Positions 7,872 to 15,703 of a stretch of DNA of 33,061 bases are shown piece after piece. This DNA is from Pseudomarimonas sp964350895. GTDB taxonomy: Bacteria; Pseudomonadota; Gammaproteobacteria; Xanthomonadales; Xanthomonadaceae. Position numbers and translations under genes: made by a program. The stretch is from contig CAYGMG010000030.1 of NCBI GenBank assembly GCA_964350895.1, forward strand, positions 1 through 33,061. Reading direction: 5' to 3'. The notes under the pieces were generated by a model. That model ran no database searches and was not told the origin of the DNA. It saw nothing but the letters and a program-made list of their open reading frames with translations. The first letter of the stretch is position 1, and every line of letters begins with the position of its first letter.

Positions 7872-9797
7872 TTACTTCTTATCGTCCTTGACCTCGGTGA
7901 ACTCGGCATCGACGACGTCGTCGGCCTTGCCGCCGCCGGCACCGCCGGCACCGCCCTCGCCATCACCGCCGCCTTGGAAACCGGACGCGGCCGCCGCCTG
8001 CAGGGCCTGGCTCGCCGCCTCGAGCGCCGCGGTCTTGGACTCGATCTGCGCCTTGTCGTCCGACTTCATCGCCGTTTCCAGCTCGGACAGCGCGGCCTCG
8101 ATGGCACCGATCTGCTCGCCCGGCACCTTGTCGCCGAACTCCTTGATCGCGCCGCGGGTGGCGTGGATCAGGGCGTCTGCCTTGTTCCGCGCGCCAACCA
8201 GCTCCTGGAACTTCTTGTCTTCCTCGCGATGCGCTTCGGCATCGGCAACCATGCGCTGGATCTCGTCATCCGACAGACCCGAGCCGGCCTTGATCTCGAC
8301 CCGCTGCTCCTTGCCGGTTTTCTTGTCCTTGGCCGAGACGTGCAGGATGCCGTTGGCGTCGATGTCGAAGTTGACCTCGATCTGCGGCATGCCGCGCGGC
8401 GCGCCGTCGATTCCGGCGAGGTCGAACTTGGCCAGCGACTTGTTGTAGCGGGCCTGCTCGCGCTCGCCCTGCAATACATGCACGGTGACCGCGGTCTGAT
8501 TGTCCTCGGCGGTGGAGAAGGTCTGCGAAGCCTTGGTCGGGATCGTGGTGTTCTTCTCGATCAGCTTGGTCATCACCCCGCCCAGGGTCTCGATGCCCAG
8601 GGACAGCGGAGTGACGTCGAGCAGCAGCACGTCCTTGACGTCGCCGGCCAGCACGCCGCCCTGCACCGCCGCACCGATGGCGACCGCTTCGTCAGGGTTG
8701 ACGTCCTTCTTCGGCTCCTTGCCGAAGAACTCGGTCACCGCGGCCTGCACCCGCGGCATGCGGGTCTGGCCGCCGACCAGGATCACCTCGCCGATGTCGG
8801 ACACGCGCAGGCCGGCGTCATTGAGCGCGACCTTGCACGGCTCGATGGTGCGCTTGACCAGCTCCTCGACCAGCGCCTCGAGCTTGGCCCGGGTCAGCTT
8901 GATGGTCAGATGCTTGGGACCCGACGCATCGGCGGTGATGTAGGGCAGGTTGACTTCGGTCTGCTGCGAGGTGGAGAGCTCGATCTTGGCCCGCTCCGCG
9001 GCGTCCTTGAGACGCTGCAGGGCCAGCGGGTCGCTCTTCAGGTCGATGCCCTGATCCTTCTTGAACTCCTCGACCAGATAGTCGATGACGCGCTTGTCGA
9101 AGTCCTCGCCGCCGAGGAAGGTATCGCCATTGGTGGCCAGCACCTCGAACTGCTTCTCGCCATCGACCTCGGCAATCTCGATGATCGAGACGTCGAAGGT
9201 GCCGCCGCCAAGGTCATAGACGGCGATCTTGCGATCGGCGCCCTTCTTGTCCATGCCATAGGCGAGCGCGGCCGCGGTCGGCTCGTTGATGATGCGCTTG
9301 ACCTCGAGGCCGGCGATCTTGCCGGCATCCTTGGTCGCCTGGCGCTGGCTGTCGTTGAAGTAGGCCGGCACGGTGATCACCGCCTCGGTGACCGGCTCGC
9401 CAAGGTAGGCCTCGGCGGTCTTCTTCATCTTGCCCAGCACCTCGGCCGAGATCTGCGGCGGCGCCATGCGCTTGCCGTCTGCGGTCTGCACCCAGGCGTC
9501 ACCATTGTCGTGGGCGACGATGCCATAGGGCACCAGGTCGAGATCCTTCTTGACCTCGGCATCGGTGAACTTGCGGCCGATCAGGCGCTTCACCGCGTAC
9601 AGGGTGTTCTTGGGGTTGGTGACTGCCTGACGCTTGGCCGAGGCGCCGACCAGGGTCTCGCCGTCCTTGGTGAAGGCGACAATGGAGGGGGTCGTGCGAT
9701 CGCCCTCGGCGTTCTCGATGACCTTGGCCTTGCCACCTTCCATGACCGCAACGCAGCTGTTGGTGGTGCCCAGGTCGATACCGATGATCTTGCCCAT
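7872..9797 (-). CDS. dnaK: Chaperone DnaK (Hsp70)
   Basis: An ATP-driven cytosolic chaperone acting with DnaJ and GrpE. The 641 residues match the usual length. The start IGIDLGTTNSCVAV carries the first phosphate motif, IAVYDLGGGTFDVSIIEI the second and VILVGGQTRMPRVQ the third. The linker LLLDVTPLSLGIET leads to the substrate-binding domain. The C-terminal lid ends in a Gly-rich stretch and the acidic DDVVDAEFTEVKDDKK tail. The ATG at 9797 follows GGGAGAATCAC, a good ribosome-binding site. It is 209 bp downstream of grpE, with two hairpins and a candidate sigma-32 promoter in the gap, and precedes dnaJ. Confidence 0.99.
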   Translation of the reverse strand: MGKIIGIDLGTTNSCVAVMEGGKAKVIENAEGDRTTPSIVAFTKDGETLVGASAKRQAVTNPKNTLYAVKRLIGRKFTDAEVKKDLDLVPYGIVAHDNGDAWVQTADGKRMAPPQISAEVLGKMKKTAEAYLGEPVTEAVITVPAYFNDSQRQATKDAGKIAGLEVKRIINEPTAAALAYGMDKKGADRKIAVYDLGGGTFDVSIIEIAEVDGEKQFEVLATNGDTFLGGEDFDKRVIDYLVEEFKKDQGIDLKSDPLALQRLKDAAERAKIELSTSQQTEVNLPYITADASGPKHLTIKLTRAKLEALVEELVKRTIEPCKVALNDAGLRVSDIGEVILVGGQTRMPRVQAAVTEFFGKEPKKDVNPDEAVAIGAAVQGGVLAGDVKDVLLLDVTPLSLGIETLGGVMTKLIEKNTTIPTKASQTFSTAEDNQTAVTVHVLQGEREQARYNKSLAKFDLAGIDGAPRGMPQIEVNFDIDANGILHVSAKDKKTGKEQRVEIKAGSGLSDDEIQRMVADAEAHREEDKKFQELVGARNKADALIHATRGAIKEFGDKVPGEQIGAIEAALSELETAMKSDDKAQIESKTAALEAASQALQAAAASGFQGGGDGEGGAGGAGGGKADDVVDAEFTEVKDDKK

Positions 9798-9851
9798 GTG
9801 ATTCTCCCGAATGATTGGTTGCGGCCGGGGCGACCGCCATCTGGTTGGCTA

Positions 9852-9879
9852 TCTGGAGGTGAAGGAGTGCAGATTCAAG
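9852..9879 (-). promoter_or_regulatory. Candidate sigma-32 promoter for dnaK
   Basis: On the minus strand CTTGAA (9879-9874) is followed after 14 nt by CCTCCAGAT. The first box matches the heat-shock -35 consensus CTTGAAA over six bases. The second is a weaker match to the CCCCAT-type -10. It lies about 55-80 bp upstream of the dnaK start, a sensible distance. It would give dnaK extra transcription independent of grpE. Confidence 0.5.
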
Positions 9880-9913
9880 TGCTGGCCTGCCTTGGGACCC
9901 GGGGTTCGGGCCG

Positions 9914-9942
9914 CGCGGACCTTGGGCTTGCCCCGGTCCGCG
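9914..9942. other. Hairpin in grpE-dnaK spacer
   Basis: CGCGGACC (9914-9921) and GGTCCGCG (9935-9942) form a perfect 8-bp stem with a 13-nt loop. There is no T-run on the minus strand, so it is not a classical intrinsic terminator. It could stabilise or partly separate the grpE and dnaK messages. Confidence 0.5.
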
Positions 9943-9960
9943 TGCCGGCGAGTCGCACAA

Positions 9961-9999
9961 GGCTGCCGGGGCCGGGCATCTCGCCCGTCCAAGGCAGCC
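9961..9999. other. Hairpin directly after grpE
   Basis: GGCTGCC (9961-9967) pairs with GGCAGCC (9993-9999), and an inner CGGGC/GCCCG can extend the fold. It starts seven bases after the grpE stop on the minus strand. There is no following U-rich tract. It may attenuate read-through or protect the grpE message end. Confidence 0.45.
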
Positions 10000-10006
10000 G
10001 CGATGG

Positions 10007-10534
10007 CTACTTGGCCACCAGCACCAGGGCCGGACGCAGCAGGCGGCCGTTGAGCAGATAGCCCTTCTGCATCGCGCTGACCACGGTGTCCGCCGGATGC
10101 TCGCCAGCCTCGGTGACGCTGACCGCCTGGTGGTGGTCCGGATTGAACGGGTGACCCGCGCCAGGCACCGGCACCAGACCATGGTCCTCGACCACCTTCT
10201 GCAGCTGGCGCAGGGTCAGCTCGACGCCCTCGCGCAGACGCTCGAAGTCGGTGCCGCCGGCCTCAAGACCGCGTTCGAGGTTGTCCAGCACCGGCAGCAG
10301 CTCGGCCAGCAGGCGCTCATTGGCAAAACGCCGGGCCTGATCCAGCTCGCGGGCCATCCGCTTGCGCTGGTTGTCGAGATCGGCGCGCTCGCGCAACTGC
10401 TCGTCGCGCAGGGTGAGCAGGGCAGCTTCGAGCTGGGCGATGCGCGACTCGGCGTCGGCCTGGGCCTCGGTCGAGAGGATTTCGTCTTCGCTGTGCTGCG
10501 CCTGCCCGGCCGGATTCTGGTCGGTCGATTCCAT
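10007..10534 (-). CDS. grpE: Nucleotide exchange factor GrpE
   Basis: Releases ADP from DnaK as a dimer. The 175 residues show the family layout: a short disordered acidic start, a long coiled coil (about residues 30-85, with LRERADLDNQRKRMARELDQ), and the compact C-terminal beta domain. That domain has GVELTLRQLQKVVEDHGLVPV and the MQKGYLLNGRLLRPALVLVAK end that contacts DnaK. The ATG at 10534 has AGGAG eight bases upstream (AGGAGCCATC). It is first in the grpE-dnaK-dnaJ set and is preceded by a strong sigma-32-like promoter. Confidence 0.97.
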   Translation of the reverse strand: MESTDQNPAGQAQHSEDEILSTEAQADAESRIAQLEAALLTLRDEQLRERADLDNQRKRMARELDQARRFANERLLAELLPVLDNLERGLEAGGTDFERLREGVELTLRQLQKVVEDHGLVPVPGAGHPFNPDHHQAVSVTEAGEHPADTVVSAMQKGYLLNGRLLRPALVLVAK

Positions 10535-10594
10535 GATGGCTCCTGAAGGGGTGGACCAGGCCGGCGCTCCCCGCCAGCCCTTGCTCCCCCAGCA

Positions 10595-10622
10595 CTGTGG
10601 GGGCGGGGGCGGGCTTTTCAAG
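10595..10622 (-). promoter_or_regulatory. Sigma-32-like heat-shock promoter for grpE-dnaK-dnaJ
   Basis: Minus strand: CTTGAAA (10622-10616), then a C-rich spacer, then CCCCACAG (10602-10595). CTTGAA to CCCCAC is 14 nt. This is close to the heat-shock consensus CTTGAAA...CCCCAT. It lies about 60-90 bp upstream of the grpE ATG, which is the expected place. Confidence 0.7.
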
Positions 10623-10661
10623 CGTCGATGCAGACCTGTCTTGGGTGCCGGCGCCGCGCGC

Positions 10662-11240
10662 TCAGCCTGCCGGGCCGGCCAGCGGACCCATGAACCTGCG
10701 GTAGTAGCGCAGTTCCTCGACCGATTCGCGAATGTCCGCCAGCGCGGTGTGCGCGGCGCTCTTCTGCATGCCCGCGGCAATCGCCGGGGCCCAGTGCTTG
10801 GCGAGGATCTTGATCGTCGAGACGTCCAGCAGCCGGTAGTGCAGAAAGGCATCAAGCTGGGGCATGTAGGGGCCGATGAAGCGCCGGTCCTGGTACACGG
10901 TATTGCCGCACAGCGGCGAGCTGCCCGGGGTCACATGCTGGCGCAGGAAGTCGAGAGTCAGCCGCTCGGCCTGGGCCAGGTCCACGGTCGAATCGAGCAC
11001 CCGTTTCCATAGACCGGACTGGCTGTGCTGGTTGCGGTTCCAGTCGTCCATGGCCTCAAGCCGGGCCAGCGGCTGATGGATGGCAAGCTCGGGACCTTCG
11101 GCGATCAGGTTCAGCTCGCTGTCGGTGACCAGGGTGGCGATCTCGATGATGGTGTCCTGCAGCGGATCCAGTCCGGTCATCTCAAGGTCGATCCAGACCC
11201 AGAGATCATCCCGCGCCGCCGGCGTCTTGCTCTCGCTCAT
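10662..11240 (-). CDS. orn: Oligoribonuclease (3'-5' exonuclease)
   Basis: Degrades two-to-five-nucleotide RNAs, including pGpG from cyclic-di-GMP turnover; a cytosolic homodimer in the family. At 192 residues it fits. The DEDDh residues are visible: D18 and E20 in WIDLEMTGLD, an Asp in the central part (PLCGNTVYQDRRFI) and H164/D169 in SAAHTALADIRES. The chosen ATG (11240) is the second of two adjacent ATGs. AGGAG lies five bases before it and only two before the first. It is 127 bp upstream of grpE and 134 bp downstream of tadA, on the same strand. Confidence 0.96.
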   Translation of the reverse strand: MSESKTPAARDDLWVWIDLEMTGLDPLQDTIIEIATLVTDSELNLIAEGPELAIHQPLARLEAMDDWNRNQHSQSGLWKRVLDSTVDLAQAERLTLDFLRQHVTPGSSPLCGNTVYQDRRFIGPYMPQLDAFLHYRLLDVSTIKILAKHWAPAIAAGMQKSAAHTALADIRESVEELRYYRRFMGPLAGPAG

Positions 11241-11368
11241 CATTGCTCCTTGCCTAATGCCTGATCCGAATCCGCCGCGCGCCGGCCGGCGGCTGCAAGC
11301 CCAGCGCTCGGCAAATGCCGCGCTGCGGCGTTGCGCTGGCCCTGCCTTGCGTCGGCTGCAGCGCGCTC

Positions 11369-11386
11369 CCTCCGCTATAGCGGAGG
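11369..11386. other. 18-bp perfect palindrome across the tadA stop
   Basis: CCTCCGCTATAGCGGAGG is its own reverse complement. The tadA stop codon (11377-11375) falls at its centre. As RNA it would form a seven-pair stem with a tight TATA loop. No T-run follows, so it is a candidate 3'-end protector, not a proven terminator. Confidence 0.55.
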
Positions 11387-11869
11387 ACGGCCACGCTTGT
11401 GCCTGAAATAGTTGCTCAAGGCCCGTCCAGCTTGCTCGGCGAGCACGCCCGCGGTGACCTCGATGCGGTGATTGTGCCGCGGGTCCGCGATCAGGTCGAA
11501 CACGCTGCCGCAGGCGCCGGTCTTGGGATCGGCCGCGGCGTAGACCAGCCGCTGGATGCGCGCGTGGACCAGGGCCATCGCGCACATCGCGCAGGGCTCA
11601 AGGCTGACGTACAGCGTGGTGCCGGGCAGGCGATGGTTGCCAAGCCTCCGGCCGGCTTCGCGCAGGGCGACGATTTCCGCATGGGCGCTGGGATCATGCC
11701 AGGCGATATTGCGATTGAAGCCCTGCCCAAGCGGCTCCCCTGCGGCATCGAACAGGATCGCCGCTACCGGCACTTCATCGTGCTCGCGCCGCGCCTGCTC
11801 GGCCAGATCAAGCACGGACCGCATGCGCGCAGCGTCTACTTCACTGATCTCACTGTTTGCGCTATTCAT
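11375..11869 (-). CDS. tadA: tRNA-specific adenosine deaminase TadA
   Basis: Converts A34 to inosine in the wobble position of tRNA-Arg(ACG); essential in most bacteria. The 164 residues carry the deaminase zinc motifs H63-A-E65 (SAHAEIVALREA) and P-C93-A-M-C96 (LEPCAMCAMALVHARI). They also carry the TadA-type YAAADPKTGACGSVFDL and a basic C-terminus. The ATG at 11869 overlaps the yhdP stop (ATGA), so it is translationally coupled to yhdP. Confidence 0.95.
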   Translation of the reverse strand: MNSANSEISEVDAARMRSVLDLAEQARREHDEVPVAAILFDAAGEPLGQGFNRNIAWHDPSAHAEIVALREAGRRLGNHRLPGTTLYVSLEPCAMCAMALVHARIQRLVYAAADPKTGACGSVFDLIADPRHNHRIEVTAGVLAEQAGRALSNYFRHKRGRPPL

Positions 11870-14800
11870 GGCCCGGGCACGCCCTCTTCGCCGGGCGCTC
11901 CGGGGCGCGCCGGCCCGCGTTCGATGACATCGATATCCGGCTTGTCCCAGCTGCCATTGACGCTGTACAGGGTGCGGGTTATCTGCTTGAAGGGATTCTG
12001 CAGAACGGCCTGGGCCACCGCGCCAATCGCGGCGCCGGCAGGCCCTGCTGCCAGCGCACCCACCACGGGCAGCACATTGCCGGCGCGCGGCAGCACTTCC
12101 ATGGTCTGGTCGTACTGCTGGGCACGCAGCCCGGTGCGTCCGCGCAGGCGGATCTCGGCCGAGGGACTGTCGATCAGCAGTTCATCGGTGTAGGCGCTGC
12201 CGTCGGCCAGGGCAAAGCTCCCCTCGATGCGATTGAACGCCAGACCGGAGCGAAAGAAGTCGCTGAAGTCCAGCGCCAGACGGCGCGGTATCTCGCTCAG
12301 GCTGAACAGGCCGAACAGCCGTCCGGCGCCGGGATCGACATCCGGGATGCGCCCCTTGCCCACAGATACGCTCAGCTGTCCATTCATATCGGCCAGCGAA
12401 AACGCGGTCGGAGCGCCGGGCCATTCACCCTCAAGCGTGGCCAGGGTCTGCCCGCCTTCGACGAACTCGGCAAAGCCCAGGGCGCGCAGCATGCCGCCAA
12501 GGCTCTGCGCGGTGAACTCGACGCTGAACAGGGAACGCGTGCTGCCTGCCTCCTCGCCGCGCAGCCAGTCGCCACGGGCCGATAGAGCCAGGGCCTCGGA
12601 GCGCGCGCTGAACTGTTCGACGTGCATCGCGCCCGGCTGCGGATAGGCCTCCAGCCGCGTCTCGCCGAGCACCGCATCGCCAAGCCGCAGATCGATCACA
12701 TGCACGTGCAGAGGCGGGATCGACTCGGGGTCGATGTCGGGCGTCGCGCTGGCGGCGCCGTTGCCGGCATCCGCCGGCCAGTGCATGCGCTCGAAGCGCG
12801 CGGTGACGCCGCGCTGCAGCAGCTGCAGGCCGCCGGGGATCTCGACCTCACCTTGCAGCTGCTCGCCATCAAAGGAGAAGCGCCGCGCGTCCGCATCCTG
12901 CTGGTAGCGCAGGCGGGTCTCGCCAAAGCCGCGGCCGAACAGGTCGAACTCGCCGCTTTGCAGGTCGATCGATTCCAGCATTCCCCCACCCTCGCCGGCG
13001 AGGCTCAACCAGCCACCGGCATCGACCACAGGGGCCTGACCCACCACACGCAGGCCTTGCTCGGGGCTCTCCAGCGCCGCGGTCTCGCCGAATCCGGCAA
13101 TCCCGTTGAACGGCTGACCGGCGGCCCAGACTCCGCGCAGGCGCAGCAGTTCGCCCAGCTCCAGCCGGATCGACTTGCTCGCCGCGCCCAGCTCGACATC
13201 CATGGCCAGTGGCAGCGAGGTCGCGGCCGACTTGCGCAGCGGCGCCGGCAGGCGCAGCGCGGTGCCGACCAGATCGCTGTCCAGGCTGAGCCGCGGCCGG
13301 ACCGCGCCATCGGTCGGCACTTCAAGACCGATGTCCCAGCGCGACACGCCGTCCAGCGAAGGCTTGAGCCAGTCGAGCTCGGGCTGGGTATCGATCAGTG
13401 AGCCGGCATCCAGGCGGCCGAGCAATCGGGTTTCGACCCGGTTGTCGGGATCCTCGACAAAGCTGCCGACGCGCAGCGCGAAGCTGCCCGGGCGCCCGAC
13501 GTGCAGGACCTCCAGCCCCTCGGCGATCACCCCGCGTTCGCTGAAGCGGATCGGCCCGGTGGCGCCGTCGAAGGCGATACCCCACTCCTCGTGGCGCAGG
13601 TCGACTTCCTGCAGCAGGACGCTGCCATCGACCTGCGGCCTGCCCAGCTCGCGCTTGAGCGGGATGTCCAGCGCGACGTCCACGCCTACCGGCCCGTTCG
13701 CCCGGACCCGCTCCAGACCGGTGGACAGGGTCGTCCACAGCGGCGATTCGCGCAGCAGTGAAAGCAGCGCAGCGGCCTTGGTATCGGCCTGCAGCGCGAG
13801 CGCCAGACGGGCATCACGGAACCGCGGCACCCGGCCATCAACATGGTGGATCTCGATGCCGTGCAGGCGGGCGCTGCCAAGCACCTCCATGCCATCGTTG
13901 ATGAAGCGCGCTTCGCCGCTCAGTGCCTCGCCGGTCGGCCAGTCCGGGCGAAAGCGCAGGACCAGCGCATCGAGCAGGGCAATCGCCTCCATCCGCCCCT
14001 CATTGGCGCGGAACGGCCAGTCCGCGAGGTCGCCGTGCAGCAGCAGGGAGCCGCCGGCGATACGCCCGCCCTGCAGCGATTCGTTGAGCCAGTTGACGGC
14101 GGTTTCCGGCATCCGGTCGACCACCCAGAAGCGCTTGGCGGTGGCGATCTCGGCGGGCCCGACGGCCACCCGCAAATCAGCGCTCGGCGCGCCACCGTCA
14201 AAGCACAGCCCGCCTTCGGCTTCGATGGCGTAGTCGGCCTCGCGCAGGGCCAGATCGAGTGCGTGCAGGCACCAGCCATCGACTTCGTCGGCCCATAGCA
14301 TGAAGTTCCCGCTGAGCGCCGGCTGCATCGGCGCCACAAGGCCGCTCCAGTCGAACTGCAAGGGCTCGGCGGAGAGCGCGATGCGCGCGCGCTCGCCCTG
14401 CCCCTCGGCACGCAGGGTCAGTCCCTGCAATCCCGGGATACGCGCATGCGGCGCGTTGCCCAGCGCCGACGCGCTCAGCCACCAGACCGCCGGACCGTCG
14501 GCGGGCAGTTCCAGACGCAGCTGCTCGATCTGCCCATGGGCGGCAAGCGCCTGCAGCCGATAGCGCTGCGCCGGCTCGACCGGCAAGCTGGCCACCAGCC
14601 AGGGCCACCAGGCGCCGAGCTGCCAGTCGGCGGCCTGCAGGGTGCGCCCATCCTCGGTCTGGGCAAGGCGCAGCCAGCCTGTCTGGCGGTCGTCATCGAC
14701 CTCCCGCAGCGACCACTCGCCACCCGTGGCGCTGGGAGTCCAGCGACCTTCCACAGCCAGCGGCTGGCGCTGCGGAAGCGCAGAACCGGTCGCGGTTGCC

Positions 14801-15669
14801 ACCGCGTCGCCGGGCGGGTCCTCCGGCACGCTCTGGTCGTCCACCGGAGCGGGATCGGCCAGAGGCTGCAGGGCAACACGAAACTGCGCGCCATCCAGGC
14901 GGCCTTGATCCCAATCGACCCAGACATCGCCGCGGGCAAGGCTGGGCGATAGCGACCAGCCGGCATCCACGGCCTCGCTCAACCACGCGCCGAGCGGCGC
15001 ATCGCGCACGGCCATGTAGGCGTTGCCGGCGGTGAGGTCCGCGTCCACCCGCATCCGCAGCTGCAATGGCGGACTGTCGTCAACGAACACCTGCAGGGCC
15101 AGGGCCAGCTGGCCCTGCTCCGGGCGCAGGCGGCCGTCGACCCGTGCAAGGCTGAGGTCGAGACCGTCTTCGGCGCTGCGGACCTGCAGACTGGCCTGGT
15201 CCAGCACGACTTCGCCCAGGCGTTCGAGCAGCTGCAGATCAAAGCCCTGCTCGCGCGCCGCCAGGGCCAGCCCCTGCACCTGCCAGCGACGGTCTTCGCG
15301 GCGCTCGACCACCAGCTCGATGCCGCGCAGCTGCAGGGTGCTCAGCGTGTTGCCGGGCAACCAGCCGCTCAGCGGCCGCAGCCAGAGGATGGCATCCGGC
15401 ACCAATGGGCCATCCTCGGCGCCGATGCGCAGATCGCGAAGCTGCAGGCGAACGCCGCTTCCGGTCCACTCGCCATCGACCGAGCCCAGGTGCACCGGCA
15501 CGCCGAGCTGGCGCTGCATGAAGGCAGCAACCTCATCCGGCCGCGACTGCAGGGCCGGGAGCAGCTGCGAGAGCAGCGCAACGCAGAGCCCGGAGAGGAT
15601 CAGCACCGAGACGATGACCACCCCGAGCCATCGGCGAAGCCTGCGTAAGCGGCGCCGCCAGCGGCTCAC
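11866..15669 (-). CDS. yhdP: YhdP family AsmA-like phospholipid-transport protein
   Basis: A very large (1267 aa) protein anchored by one N-terminal membrane segment (about residues 13-35, after an Arg-rich cytosolic start) with a long periplasmic body. In E. coli YhdP, with TamB and YdbH, bridges the envelope and carries phospholipid to the outer membrane. Sequence support: the length, the DUF3971-type N-terminal half, the repeated beta-rich LxLxxLxLR patterns, and the C-terminal AsmA_2-like part. That part includes GRLFGLFSLSEIPRRLALDFSDFFRSGLAFNRIEG and VLPVVGALAAGPAGAAIGAVAQAVLQNPFKQI. The start is GTG at 15669, 34 bp after the rng stop. The order maf-rng-yhdP matches E. coli. Confidence 0.92.
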   Translation of the reverse strand: MSRWRRRLRRLRRWLGVVIVSVLILSGLCVALLSQLLPALQSRPDEVAAFMQRQLGVPVHLGSVDGEWTGSGVRLQLRDLRIGAEDGPLVPDAILWLRPLSGWLPGNTLSTLQLRGIELVVERREDRRWQVQGLALAAREQGFDLQLLERLGEVVLDQASLQVRSAEDGLDLSLARVDGRLRPEQGQLALALQVFVDDSPPLQLRMRVDADLTAGNAYMAVRDAPLGAWLSEAVDAGWSLSPSLARGDVWVDWDQGRLDGAQFRVALQPLADPAPVDDQSVPEDPPGDAVATATGSALPQRQPLAVEGRWTPSATGGEWSLREVDDDRQTGWLRLAQTEDGRTLQAADWQLGAWWPWLVASLPVEPAQRYRLQALAAHGQIEQLRLELPADGPAVWWLSASALGNAPHARIPGLQGLTLRAEGQGERARIALSAEPLQFDWSGLVAPMQPALSGNFMLWADEVDGWCLHALDLALREADYAIEAEGGLCFDGGAPSADLRVAVGPAEIATAKRFWVVDRMPETAVNWLNESLQGGRIAGGSLLLHGDLADWPFRANEGRMEAIALLDALVLRFRPDWPTGEALSGEARFINDGMEVLGSARLHGIEIHHVDGRVPRFRDARLALALQADTKAAALLSLLRESPLWTTLSTGLERVRANGPVGVDVALDIPLKRELGRPQVDGSVLLQEVDLRHEEWGIAFDGATGPIRFSERGVIAEGLEVLHVGRPGSFALRVGSFVEDPDNRVETRLLGRLDAGSLIDTQPELDWLKPSLDGVSRWDIGLEVPTDGAVRPRLSLDSDLVGTALRLPAPLRKSAATSLPLAMDVELGAASKSIRLELGELLRLRGVWAAGQPFNGIAGFGETAALESPEQGLRVVGQAPVVDAGGWLSLAGEGGGMLESIDLQSGEFDLFGRGFGETRLRYQQDADARRFSFDGEQLQGEVEIPGGLQLLQRGVTARFERMHWPADAGNGAASATPDIDPESIPPLHVHVIDLRLGDAVLGETRLEAYPQPGAMHVEQFSARSEALALSARGDWLRGEEAGSTRSLFSVEFTAQSLGGMLRALGFAEFVEGGQTLATLEGEWPGAPTAFSLADMNGQLSVSVGKGRIPDVDPGAGRLFGLFSLSEIPRRLALDFSDFFRSGLAFNRIEGSFALADGSAYTDELLIDSPSAEIRLRGRTGLRAQQYDQTMEVLPRAGNVLPVVGALAAGPAGAAIGAVAQAVLQNPFKQITRTLYSVNGSWDKPDIDVIERGPARPGAPGEEGVPGP

Positions 15670-15703
15670 CCCCTGTCACTCCGGCCGGGGCGTGCATGCC
15701 GGA

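Noticed and set aside
7830..10061. A long open frame on the plus strand opposite dnaK (over 700 codons)
   Set aside because: It is the third-position mirror of dnaK in GC-rich DNA; the translation has no domain and dnaK is certain.
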